From NCBI RefSeq assembly GCF_900091565.1, contig NZ_FMCV01000030.1, positions 1 to 56,867 on the forward strand: 56,867 bases of DNA. Reading direction: 5' to 3'. Below, one piece after another: positions 24,349 through 32,512 of this stretch (positions are counted from its first letter, which is position 1; each line of letters starts with the position of its first letter). The stretch is from Micromonospora marina (GTDB lineage: Bacteria; Actinomycetota; Actinomycetes; Mycobacteriales; Micromonosporaceae). Under the pieces are notes generated by a model. It did not search any database. It was not told the DNA's origin and saw nothing but the letters and a program-made list of their open reading frames with translations. The position numbers and the translations under genes are program-made.

Positions 24349-25078
24349 GGAAGCGGCGGGCGTGCGCGACGAACGGTCCCTCGGCGCGGATCCGCTCGTC
24401 CAGGCGGCGCAGCTCGTCGGTGTAGCGGCCGGCGGTGAAGCCGGGCACCGTCCAGACCACCTTGCGCAGGAACCACACCACCGCGCCGATGTCGTGGAAG
24501 ACGGTACGCAGCGTGGCCTCGCGCAGGTCGACGACGGTGAGCCCGGCGGCACGCGCGTCGGCAACCGCCGCCTCCGGGTGACGGTGCTCCGGTGGCGGCA
24601 GCGGCCCGAGGATCGCCTCGCTCAGCTCCCGTACCGTGCCTGGGCCGATCTGCTGGGACAGGTAGGTGCCGCCGGGGCGCAGCACCCGGGCCACCTCGTC
24701 CCACCACGTGTGCACCGGATGACGGCTCACGGCCAGGTCGAAGGCGGCGTTCCGGAACGGCAGCGGCGGCCGGTCGGCCACCCGTACCACAGTCGCGCCG
24801 AGCGGGCGCAGGTTGCGCCGGGCCACCGGCACGTTCGGCGGCCACGCCTCGGTGGCGACCAGCAGCGGCGGCGGCGCCGGCACCTCGGCCAGCACCTCTC
24901 CCCCGCCGGTGTCGATGTCCAGCGCCGCCGTCACGCCGGCCATCCGGTCGGCCACCCGGCGCGCGTACCCCCAGGGCGGGCGCTCCTCGGTGGCGCGGCC
25001 ACGCAGCCACTCGAAGCCCCACCCCTCGACCGGTGCCGCCTCGGCCTCGGCCACGAGTTCGGAGAACATGCGGACCAT
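24326..25078 (-). CDS. Class I SAM-dependent methyltransferase
   Basis: A 250-residue methyltransferase-fold protein. Motif I is ALDIDTGGGEVLAE; the acidic/aromatic second strand is VATEAWPPN; the motif IV-like strand is FDLAVSRHPVHTWW; VLRPGGTYLSQQIG is motif V/VI. Related to UbiE/rRNA-guanine-like actinobacterial methyltransferases; the substrate is unknown. Start at the ATG 25078 (MVRMFSEL); an ATG at 25114 adds an unconserved Pro/Gly tail. It overlaps the DUF3500 gene tail to tail. Confidence 0.85.
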   Translation of the reverse strand: MVRMFSELVAEAEAAPVEGWGFEWLRGRATEERPPWGYARRVADRMAGVTAALDIDTGGGEVLAEVPAPPPLLVATEAWPPNVPVARRNLRPLGATVVRVADRPPLPFRNAAFDLAVSRHPVHTWWDEVARVLRPGGTYLSQQIGPGTVRELSEAILGPLPPPEHRHPEAAVADARAAGLTVVDLREATLRTVFHDIGAVVWFLRKVVWTVPGFTAGRYTDELRRLDERIRAEGPFVAHARRFLIEARRG

Positions 25079-25216
25079 GCCCGCGAGCCTGCCGCCCGGC
25101 GGCGGCCGCGGCAACGCATTTCGGCGCAGCCGACGGGCGGTGCTGCCGGTGCCCAGGGCCTGCGCGGCGGAGCCCGCGCCAGCGCCCGACGGACGGCGGC
25201 CCGTGGCGCCGGCGGG

Positions 25217-25720
25217 TCAGAACGGGCGCGGACGCGCGATCTCGACGGTGGACCCGGCGGGCACGCCGCCGACCGGCTCGAAGCCGGTCGGCTCGGTGGC
25301 CCGGTCGAACTGCTGCATCAGCCGCGCGCCCAGGGCCACGCCGACCGCGCCGACCGCGAGGGCGACGAGTTCGGCGGCGAGCAGGACGCCCGTCGCGCCA
25401 CGCTGCGGCGCGCTCGCCCGGATCAGGCAGGACAGCAGGAACAGCGCCGCCATCACGGCGTTGACGAGGTTGAACGCCAGGACGGTCCGGCTGGTGCGCC
25501 CGGTGCGGACGTCCCACAGGTCGACCAGACCGGCGACCGTGGTGAGCCCGGCGGCGACGAGCGCGGCCACCGCGGTCCAGTAGCCCACCTCACCGAGGAA
25601 CGCCGGGCCGCCCGCCACGTCGGCCAGATCGAAGATCGCGGCGCACACGAACAGGCCGAACGGGAACGTGACAAGCATCGGTTGAATGGGATGCCCCTGC
25701 ACCCGCAGTCGGCTCTGCAT
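25217..25720 (-). CDS. DUF2231 membrane protein
   Basis: A 167-residue integral membrane protein with the DUF2231 start GHPIQPMLVTFPFGLF and four hydrophobic segments at about 15-35, 45-65, 80-100 and 110-130. The C-terminal tail is hydrophilic. Function unknown; relatives in some bacteria have haem-binding features. GGGGAGGAAG precedes the ATG. A consensus stress-type promoter lies directly upstream. Confidence 0.88.
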   Translation of the reverse strand: MQSRLRVQGHPIQPMLVTFPFGLFVCAAIFDLADVAGGPAFLGEVGYWTAVAALVAAGLTTVAGLVDLWDVRTGRTSRTVLAFNLVNAVMAALFLLSCLIRASAPQRGATGVLLAAELVALAVGAVGVALGARLMQQFDRATEPTGFEPVGGVPAGSTVEIARPRPF

Positions 25721-25761
25721 CGCTTCCTCCCCAGGTCGGCGCAGCTCACCAGTCCAGAGTG

Positions 25762-25787
25762 CTACCCGAGGTGCCGCGAGGCGAAAC
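25762..25787 (-). promoter_or_regulatory. SigB/SigF-type promoter upstream of DUF2231 gene
   Basis: On the minus strand GTTT (25787-25784), 16-nt spacer, GGGTAG (25767-25762), about 40 nt before the ATG at 25720. It lies between two minus-strand genes. Confidence 0.65.
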
Positions 25788-25796
25788 GACTGTCGC

Positions 25797-26537
25797 TCAG
25801 TTGTCCCGGGGCCGGGAGACGGTCAGCACGAGCCGCTCGGCCACCTGGCGCAGCGGGATGTCCAGCGAGGACGCGGCGCTGCGCAGCACCCGAAGTGCCT
25901 CCGGCGCGGGACAGCCGCGCTGCGTCATGATCACGCCGACGGCCTGCCCGATCACCCCCTCGGCCAGCAGCGAGTCGTCGATCTCGTCGGCCCGGCTGGC
26001 GGCCCGCTCGCGGTCGCGGGCGGCGGCCAGCAGCAGCCCGGCGTGCTCGGCGAGCAGCATCGCGGTGAGCTGGTGCCGGGGGGTGAGCGCGTCGGGCGAC
26101 CCGGCGTACAGGTTGATCGCGCCGATGACCTGCTCGTCCACGTCGACCGGCGCGGAGATCACCCCGTGCACGCCCAGCGTACGGGCCCGCTCGCTCCAGG
26201 CCGGCCAGCGCGTCTCGCCGGACAGCCCGCCCGCGATGATCATCTCCCGGCGGCGGATGGCCGTCATCGCCGGGGTGTCCGGGCCGTGCCGCAGGTCGTC
26301 CAGCTCGGCCCGGTCCGGGTCGGAGGCGGCCACCCCGGCGGGCTCACCGGCGCGCAGCACGGTGAAGCCGCAGCAGTCCACGCCCGGCACGACGTCGCGG
26401 GCGATGCGGACCAGGCGGTCGAGCGCCTCGTCGAAACGGGCCACGCCGATCAGGCCGGCGGTCAGCTCGCGCAGCAGCGCGGCCGTCTCCAGCACGCCGA
26501 GGTTGTCGATCATGGGCTGGCGCGTGTGGAGGTTCAC
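25797..26537 (-). CDS. GAF-ANTAR RNA-binding antiterminator-type regulator
   Basis: A 246-residue two-domain protein: GAF sensor domain at about 25-175 (DVVPGVDCCGFTVL, VHGVISAPVDVDEQVIGAINLY) and ANTAR domain at 185-245 (GVIGQAVGVIMTQRGCP, then the A.R.LRSAAS pattern and RQVAERLV). ANTAR domains bind paired RNA hairpins to allow readthrough. The GAF ligand is unknown. The GTG at 26537 has GGAGG 10 nt upstream; an ATG at 26513 lacks one. A stress-type promoter is upstream. Confidence 0.85.
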   Translation of the reverse strand: MNLHTRQPMIDNLGVLETAALLRELTAGLIGVARFDEALDRLVRIARDVVPGVDCCGFTVLRAGEPAGVAASDPDRAELDDLRHGPDTPAMTAIRRREMIIAGGLSGETRWPAWSERARTLGVHGVISAPVDVDEQVIGAINLYAGSPDALTPRHQLTAMLLAEHAGLLLAAARDRERAASRADEIDDSLLAEGVIGQAVGVIMTQRGCPAPEALRVLRSAASSLDIPLRQVAERLVLTVSRPRDN

Positions 26538-26628
26538 CGGGCCGGAGCCTCCCCCGTCCACGCGGTCTCCCCGTCCGGCACCGTTGCCTGTCCCATGTCC
26601 GTCCCTCCTGTGGCCGGGCCCCGGCCTA

Positions 26629-26654
26629 CTACCCTCGCAGACCGCCGGCGAAAC
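26629..26654 (-). promoter_or_regulatory. SigB/SigF-type promoter upstream of GAF-ANTAR gene
   Basis: On the minus strand GTTT (26654-26651), 16-nt spacer, GGGTAG (26634-26629). It lies 6 nt after the secA2 terminator, so the regulator has its own start of transcription. Confidence 0.65.
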
Positions 26655-26659
26655 CGCGC

Positions 26660-26694
26660 AAAAAGGCCCCTCCCGGCGCACCGGAAGGGGCCTT
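26660..26694 (-). terminator. Intrinsic terminator of secA2 with U tail
   Basis: On the minus strand, a 14-bp stem with one mismatch (arms 26694-26681 and 26676-26663) and a 4-nt loop is followed by a run of five U. It starts 10 nt after the secA2 stop. It is the most canonical terminator in the window. Confidence 0.85.
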
Positions 26695-26703
26695 CGGCGC
26701 AGG

Positions 26704-28998
26704 TCAGCGCGACCCGGAGATGAGCCGCCGGCCCACCGAGGCGATCAGCCGGTCCAGCTCCGAGCCGAACGGGTTGTCGTGCACCAGGTACGTCCAGGTG
26801 GCGCTCGGCCGCACCAGCTTCGACGAGTCCGGCTCCCAGCCCTCGTCGAACTCGGTCTCCTCGAACGTGGCCACGGTCCGCGTCTCGATCTCGGGCACCA
26901 GCGCGTTGAACGCCGGCACCGCGCTGCGGTGGAACTCGTCGAGCGGGTCGAGCCGGCCCAGCGCCCGCAGGTGCACGCCCTCGCGGACCTCGGACAACTC
27001 GGCCAGGTGGTCGGCCCAGAGCCGGTCCAGGTGGTAGAGGGCGATCGTGCGGGCCACGTCGGCGAGCAGGTCCTCGTCCATCTCGCCGGCCTTCTCCGGC
27101 ACCCGCTCCAGCAGCATCAGCGCGGCGATGTCGCTGGTCAGCAGCCGCTCCCGGCGCTCGGCGAGCGCCTTGCGCTGCTGCTCGATCACCTGGCTGTAGC
27201 GCCACGTGTTGCGGTGGATCTCGTGGTTGACGCCCTCGGCGACCCGCTGGGCGTGCTCGACCGCGTAGTCGACCTGCGGGTCGGTGACCAGGCCGTCGGC
27301 GTTCATCCGGGGCGAGGCCGGCACGGTGTCGCCGGCGTGCCGGACCACCAGGTCGTCCTCCAGGCTGACGAAGAACACCGACCCGCCCGGGTCGCCCTGC
27401 CGGCCGGCCCGGCCGCGCAGCTGGTCGTCGACCCGGCGGCTGTCGTGCCGGCCGCTGCCGATCACGTACAGGCCGCCCAGCTCCGCCACCCGGTCGCGGT
27501 CGGCCTGGTCGCTGCCGCCCAGCCGGATGTCCACGCCCCGCCCGGCCATCTGGGTGGAGACAGTCACCGCGCCGTACGCGCCGGCCTCCGCGATGATGCC
27601 GGCCTCCTCGTCGTCGTTCTTGGCGTTGAGCACCACGCACGACACCCCGGCCGCGTTGAGCGCGGCGGCCAGTCCCTCGGACTCCTTGACGTCGAGGGTG
27701 CCGATCAGCACCGGCCGCCCCGCCTGGTGGCAGCGCGTGATCTCGTCGACCAGCGCCTCCTCCTTCTCGGCGCGGGTGGCGTAGATCCGGTCCGGCTCGT
27801 CCTCGCGGACGCACGGGGTGTTCGGCGGGATCACCGCGACCTCGAGGCCGAAGAACTCGCGGAGCTGGTCGCCGACGAGCACGGCGGTCGCGGTCATGCC
27901 GCAGACCGTCGGGTAGAGCGCGATGTACGCCTGCACGGTGATCGTGCCCAGCACCTCGCCCTCGGCGGTGGCGTCCAGGCCCTCCTTCGCCTCGACCGCG
28001 GCCTGGAGCCCGTCCGGCCAGCGGCGGCGCTGCGCGACCCGGCCTCGCATCTCGTCGATCAGCTCGACCGAGTCGTCCCGGACGATGTAGTCCACGTCGC
28101 GGTGCAGCAGGGCGTGCGCGTGCAGCGCCACGTTCACCGTGGAGAGCTGCCCGACGTGCTCGGCGTCGTACAGGTCGATGCCGCCGAGCTTGGCCTCGAC
28201 GGTGGCCAGGCCGACGGAGGTGAAGGCGACGCTGCGGCCGTCGTCGGCGACCGTGTAGTGCTTGCCCTTGCGCAGCCCGCGCACCAGCGCGGCGGCCGCG
28301 TGCACCGGGTCCTGCTCGCCGCCGACCGCACCGGCCAGCACCATCGGCACCCGGGCCTCGTCGATCAGGATCGAGTCGGCCTCGTCCACGATCGCGGTCT
28401 TCAGCGGCGGCTGCACCCGGTCGGCCAGGTCGGTGACGAGCTGGTCGCGGAGGAAGTCGAAGCCGGCCTCGCTGACCGACACGTAGGTGACGTCGCAGGC
28501 GTACGCGGCGCGCCGCTCCTCGGGCGTGGACGCCTCGTTGACCCAGCCGACGCTCAGCCCGAGCAGGTCGTAGACCGGGGTCATCCACTCGGCGTCGCGG
28601 CGGGCCAGGTAGTCGTTGACGGTGAGCACGTGCACCGGGCCGTTGCCCAGCCGGACGTGCCCGTACGCGGCGACGGTGGCGGTGAGTGTCTTGCCCTCAC
28701 CGGTGGCCATCTCGGCGACCTTGCCGGACAGCAGCGCCATCGCGCCGAGCAGCTGCACGTCGTAGGGGCGCTGGTCGAGCCCGCGCCGGGCCGCCTCGCG
28801 GCCGACCGCGCAGATCTCCTCGTACCCCGTGGCCCGGCCCGCGGCCTCGGTCAGCTCGGCGTCGGAGAGCTGCTCCAGGTCCGCCTCGCGCGCCTCGATC
28901 GCCGGCAGCAGCTTCTCCAGCGGCGCCAGGTCGACAGTCGTCCCCGGGCGCTGGAGGAACCGGCGGAACCTGGTCTTCAACCGTTGCGACACACCCAT
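26704..28998 (-). CDS. secA2: Accessory Sec ATPase SecA2
   Basis: A 764-residue SecA motor. Walker A is MATGEGKT (about 97-104), Walker B-like IVDEADSILIDEAR follows, and helicase motifs VSTQMAGRGVDI and DDQLRGRAGRQGD are intact. It is shorter than housekeeping SecA (about 900), lacks the C-terminal zinc-binding tail and fits the actinobacterial SecA2 class, which exports a limited set of proteins using the normal SecYEG channel. The ATG at 28998 (MGVSQRLK) is used by analogy; the upstream extension is unconserved. No secY2 or accessory export genes lie nearby. Confidence 0.9.
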   Translation of the reverse strand: MGVSQRLKTRFRRFLQRPGTTVDLAPLEKLLPAIEAREADLEQLSDAELTEAAGRATGYEEICAVGREAARRGLDQRPYDVQLLGAMALLSGKVAEMATGEGKTLTATVAAYGHVRLGNGPVHVLTVNDYLARRDAEWMTPVYDLLGLSVGWVNEASTPEERRAAYACDVTYVSVSEAGFDFLRDQLVTDLADRVQPPLKTAIVDEADSILIDEARVPMVLAGAVGGEQDPVHAAAALVRGLRKGKHYTVADDGRSVAFTSVGLATVEAKLGGIDLYDAEHVGQLSTVNVALHAHALLHRDVDYIVRDDSVELIDEMRGRVAQRRRWPDGLQAAVEAKEGLDATAEGEVLGTITVQAYIALYPTVCGMTATAVLVGDQLREFFGLEVAVIPPNTPCVREDEPDRIYATRAEKEEALVDEITRCHQAGRPVLIGTLDVKESEGLAAALNAAGVSCVVLNAKNDDEEAGIIAEAGAYGAVTVSTQMAGRGVDIRLGGSDQADRDRVAELGGLYVIGSGRHDSRRVDDQLRGRAGRQGDPGGSVFFVSLEDDLVVRHAGDTVPASPRMNADGLVTDPQVDYAVEHAQRVAEGVNHEIHRNTWRYSQVIEQQRKALAERRERLLTSDIAALMLLERVPEKAGEMDEDLLADVARTIALYHLDRLWADHLAELSEVREGVHLRALGRLDPLDEFHRSAVPAFNALVPEIETRTVATFEETEFDEGWEPDSSKLVRPSATWTYLVHDNPFGSELDRLIASVGRRLISGSR

Positions 28999-29079
28999 GA
29001 GCGGCAACGGTACGCGAACCGGAGCCGATTGTGACCCCCGCCCGCCGCGTGCCGGGCCCACCCCTTCCGGCCCGCTTCC

Positions 29080-29140
29080 GTCGATCATGAGGTTGACGGC
29101 CTTCTGTGTCCGTTTTGTCACCGCCAACCTCATGATCGAC
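29080..29140. repeat. Intergenic hairpin, perfect 16-bp arms
   Basis: Arms GTCGATCATGAGGTTG (29080-29095) and its reverse complement (29125-29140) flank a 29-nt loop. It lies in the gap between secA2 and the dehydrogenase gene on the minus strand and may end transcription of the latter. The core resembles a dispersed palindromic element that I associate with Micromonospora intergenic regions; a related but imperfect one lies at 50034-50110. Confidence 0.7.
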
Positions 29141-29159
29141 GCGTTCGGGCGGGGGCGTG

Positions 29160-30248
29160 TCAGGGGGTGAGGACGACCTGCAGCTCGGTGCGGCGGCGGT
29201 CGGCCAGGTCGGTCAGCAGGGCGGGGGCCTCGTCCAGGGGAACCACGGCCGAGACCAGGTGCTTGCGGATCACGTCCCCGAACTGGCGCAGCAGCTCGAT
29301 CGTCTCCGCCGACAGCCGCTCCCGGTCCCAGGTGGGCGCCAGCCCGCGCGGCACCCGGCCGATCTGCGCGCAGCGCAGCGACAGCCCGTTGTGGTGGAAC
29401 TCCTCACCGAGCCGGACCGCGTCCGCGCCGGCCTGGTAGAACGCCAGGTCGATCACCGTGCCCTGCGGACGCAGCAGGCGCAGCGCGAGCCGCAACGCCC
29501 AGTCCTGGCCCCGGCACTGGAAGACCACGTCGGCGCCCCGGTCCCCGGCGGCGTGGTTCCACCGCGTCTTGAGCACCACCGCCGGGTCGTCCGCGTCCGG
29601 GTCGAGCGTGTCCAGGCCGAGCGCCTCGGCGACCTGCCGCCGGGCCGGCGTCGGGTCGACCACGACCACCGAGGCGGCGCCGTGGCGGCGGGCGAACAGC
29701 GCGGTCAGCAGCGCCACCACGCCGCCGCCCACCACCGCGACCCGGCGCCCGCGTACGCCGTCGCCGAGTGTGCGCACGTCGGCGCCGCACAGGTCGGCGG
29801 CGGCGTGCAGCAGCCCGTTGGCGCAGATCGGGCCCATGTGCGCGACGTACACCCCGAGCATCGGGTCCAGGTCGTCGGGCAGCGGCACGAACCGCTCGGT
29901 GAGCGGGTCGGCGACCCAGCCGCTGCGGTGGCCGTACGTCATGGCGCCGACCTCGCCCACCGCGACGGCCGGGGTCCGGCTCTCCACCACGCGGCCGACC
30001 TGCATGTAGCCGAGCCGGGTCACCGGGTACGGCGTGCTCGCCGCGCCGGGCCGGAACAGCCCGAGCGCGGCGTCCCAGGTGACGTGCAGGTAGGGGTTGG
30101 TGCCCTTGACGAAGCTCAGTTCGGTGCCGACGGACACGCCGCTGTAGAGCGTCTCCACCCGGAAGGTGCCCTCGCGCAGCTCCGGCGCGTCCAGTTCGGC
30201 CAGCTCGACCCGGCCGGGGCCGCCGACCACCACCACCCGGTCACGCAT
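29160..30248 (-). CDS. MDR-family dehydrogenase lacking zinc-site Cys residues
   Basis: A 362-residue medium-chain dehydrogenase/reductase. The Rossmann motif is VAVVGGGVVALLTALFARR (about 170-190). The N-terminal YSGVSVGTELSFVKG replaces the Cys-Gly-Thr catalytic zinc motif, and no four-Cys structural lobe is present, as in BchC-like and some sugar dehydrogenases. It overlaps the upstream Gfo/Idh gene by 8 nt, so the two probably act in one pathway on a sugar or cyclitol. Substrate unknown. Confidence 0.85.
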   Translation of the reverse strand: MRDRVVVVGGPGRVELAELDAPELREGTFRVETLYSGVSVGTELSFVKGTNPYLHVTWDAALGLFRPGAASTPYPVTRLGYMQVGRVVESRTPAVAVGEVGAMTYGHRSGWVADPLTERFVPLPDDLDPMLGVYVAHMGPICANGLLHAAADLCGADVRTLGDGVRGRRVAVVGGGVVALLTALFARRHGAASVVVVDPTPARRQVAEALGLDTLDPDADDPAVVLKTRWNHAAGDRGADVVFQCRGQDWALRLALRLLRPQGTVIDLAFYQAGADAVRLGEEFHHNGLSLRCAQIGRVPRGLAPTWDRERLSAETIELLRQFGDVIRKHLVSAVVPLDEAPALLTDLADRRRTELQVVLTP

Positions 30249-31263
30249 CGACGCCCACCCCCGCGTCCGCGACCGGCGCGGTGAGCCGGGACGCCGGGCC
30301 GGTCGGCAACGCCACCGGCCGTCCGGTACGCGCCGACTCGGCCACCGCGAGCGCGAGCCGGTGGGTGCGCAGCGCCTCGGCGTACGGCACCCGGACGTCG
30401 TCGCCGAGGCCGCACACGGCGTCGACGAACGCCCGGTCGACGGCGACCCGCGCGCCGTCCGGGTCGGCGGGCAGGTGCCGCTCGCCGTCGCCGTCGCGGA
30501 CGGTCAGGCCGTCCTCGGCCAGCCACAGCGCCAGCCCGTCGGCGAGGATCTCCAGGCCGGCGCGGTGCTTCCAGCCGAGCACGCAGGACGCGGTGAGCGT
30601 GCCGACCGCGCCGGAGCCGAAGCGCAGTGTGGCGGCGGTCACCGAGTCGATGTCCGCGCCGTCGACCGGCGGCGGGCTGCCGTCGCCGTACGCGGTCACC
30701 TCGACCGCCTCGCCGGCCAGCAGCCGGACCAGGTCCAGCACGTGCGCGGCCTGCTCGACGACCGGGCCGCCGGACCGGTCCCGCCGCGCCCACCAGGCCA
30801 CCGGTGGCACCTTGTCCAGCCAGGCGCCGTTGACCATCCGCACCGGACGGTCGGCGAGCAGCCGCCGGGCCTCCTCCACCACGTGCAGGTAGCGCCAGTG
30901 GTGCCCGACGCCGGTGAGCAGGCCGCGCTGCTGCACCAGCGTGGCGACCCGCTCGGCGGTCTCCAGGTCCAGCGCCACCGGCTTCTCCACGAACATCGGC
31001 ACGCCAGCGGCGACCACCGCCTCCTCGACCGGGCCGTGCGCGAACGGCGGCACGCAGACGTACACCGCGTCCGGGCCGGCCGCGAGCAGCTCGTCCACGT
31101 CGCGGAACACCCGGCCGCCGTACGTGCCGGCGAGCGCGCCCGCCGCGTCCGGTGCGACATCGGTCACGCCGAGCAGCTCCACGTCCTCGAAGCCCGTGAG
31201 CACCCGGGCGTGGCGTTGCGCCACCCCACCGGCTCCGACTAGTCCCACCCGGCAGGTACGCAT
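30241..31263 (-). CDS. Gfo/Idh/MocA-family oxidoreductase
   Basis: A 340-residue NAD(P)-dependent oxidoreductase: N-terminal Rossmann motif VGLVGAGGVAQRHARV, the EKPVALD catalytic Lys motif near residue 95, and GVGHHWRYLHVVEEAR in the substrate domain. Family members oxidise, reduce or aldol-process sugars and inositols. AGAGGG precedes the ATG. It is coupled to the MDR dehydrogenase by an 8-nt overlap and is divergent from the gpgS/GT4 pair, which hints at a shared glycoside pathway (inference). Confidence 0.88.
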   Translation of the reverse strand: MRTCRVGLVGAGGVAQRHARVLTGFEDVELLGVTDVAPDAAGALAGTYGGRVFRDVDELLAAGPDAVYVCVPPFAHGPVEEAVVAAGVPMFVEKPVALDLETAERVATLVQQRGLLTGVGHHWRYLHVVEEARRLLADRPVRMVNGAWLDKVPPVAWWARRDRSGGPVVEQAAHVLDLVRLLAGEAVEVTAYGDGSPPPVDGADIDSVTAATLRFGSGAVGTLTASCVLGWKHRAGLEILADGLALWLAEDGLTVRDGDGERHLPADPDGARVAVDRAFVDAVCGLGDDVRVPYAEALRTHRLALAVAESARTGRPVALPTGPASRLTAPVADAGVGVDA

Positions 31264-31412
31264 CCGACCAACCCTCTCGCCACGACTGGAAGACTGCGGT
31301 CCCACTCCCCCCGCTCGCCGCGCGCCAAACGCCGAGCCGTGCGCAACGCAACGTTCATCCGCCCGGAACCTCCCGGTACGCGCCAGGTGATCAGGATGTT
31401 GGGCAAGATCCG

Positions 31413-31438
31413 GTTAGCGCCGATGCGGGACTGGGAAA
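31413..31438 (+). promoter_or_regulatory. Possible SigB-type promoter of gpgS and GT4 genes
   Basis: GTTA (31413-31416), 16-nt spacer, GGGAAA (31433-31438), 26 nt before the gpgS start. One mismatch in the -35 box, the same GTTA as upstream of the repeat-peptide gene. The rest of the 200-bp gap shows nothing else clear. Confidence 0.4.
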
Positions 31439-31463
31439 ACCATGGTCCGCGATTCCACCATCA

Positions 31464-32484
31464 ATGGGGGTGCCCGTGCGGGAATCAGATTCGACCGTCT
31501 CACCTGTGGTGGAGGCGTGGGCCACGTACCGCACCAGCACCGCCGACGACTGGCCGGCGCGGCGACTGGTACGGGCCAAGGGTGCGAGCCGGATCAGCGT
31601 GGTGCTGCCGGCCCGCAACGAGGAGGCGACCGTCGGCGCGATCGTGTCGACCGTCCGGGAACACCTGATGGACGCTCGTCGACGAACTGATCGTGGTGGA
31701 CTCCCGGTCCACCGACCGGACCGCGCAGGTGGCGCGCGCGGCCGGCGCCGAGGTGGTCAGCCAGGACGCGATGACGCGTGGGCTGCCCCGGCTGGCCGGC
31801 AAGGGCGACGCGCTCTGGGCCGGGCTGGCCGCGGCCGAGGGGGACGTGGTCGCGTTCGTCGACGCCGACCTGCGTGAGTTCCGGCCGCACTTCGTGACCG
31901 GGCTGCTCGGGCCGCTGCTGACGGATCCGGGCGTGCAGTTCGTGAAGGGCTTCTACCACCGGCCGCTGGTCGGTGCGACGAGCGTGGAGCCCGACGGTGG
32001 CGGCCGGGTGACGGAGCTGATGGCCCGGCCGCTGCTGAACCTGTTCTGGCCGGAGCTGGCCGGGTTCGTGCAACCGCTGGCGGGCGAGTACGCCGGCCGC
32101 CGCGAGGTGCTGGAACGGGTGCCGTTCGTCACCGGGTACGGCGTCGAGACGGCCATGCTGATCGACCTGCTGGAGCTGGTCGGGCTGGACGCGCTGGCCC
32201 AGGTCGACCTGGGTGAGCGCAAGCACCGGCACCAGGACACCGCCGCGCTGGGCCGGATGTCCGCGCAGATCATGCTGACCGCCTGGTCGCGGCTGCAACG
32301 GCGCGGGTGGGCGGCGCCGGGGGTGGCGCCGACCGCGCTGCTGACCCAGTTCCGCCGGGGCGGCTCGGAGGCGCTGCCCAACCTGGACCGCGAGATCGTG
32401 GTCAGCGACGTGTCGGTGCAGGAACGCCCGCCGCTGGCGCAGATGCGGCAGCGCCTTCCCCGCCGCCGGGTGGCGGCCGCGTGA
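31464..32484 (+). pseudogene. gpgS: Glucosyl-3-phosphoglycerate synthase (GpgS-like, GT81), frameshifted as sequenced
   Basis: Two overlapping frames give one GT81 glycosyltransferase. The first (31464 to about 31683) holds WATYRTSTADDWPARRL and ISVVLPARNEEATVGAIV; the second (from about 31685) holds LIVVDSRSTDRTAQVA, AFVDADLREF (DxD metal motif), FVKGFYHRPL, the VETAMLIDLLELVG segment and LGERKHRHQD. The break is at GACGCTCGTC, where 2 nt seem missing or 1 nt extra. All catalytic parts survive, so a sequencing error is quite possible. GpgS makes glucosyl-3-phosphoglycerate, a precursor of glucosylglycerate and methylglucose polysaccharide. A GT4 gene follows by 28 nt. Confidence 0.82.
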
Positions 32485-32512
32485 CCGGCCAGGACTTCGG
32501 AGAGGACAGCGC

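Noticed and set aside
28998..29133. N-terminal extension of SecA2 to 29133
   Set aside because: It would run through the palindromic intergenic element and lacks conserved residues; the ATG at 28998 fits the family start.
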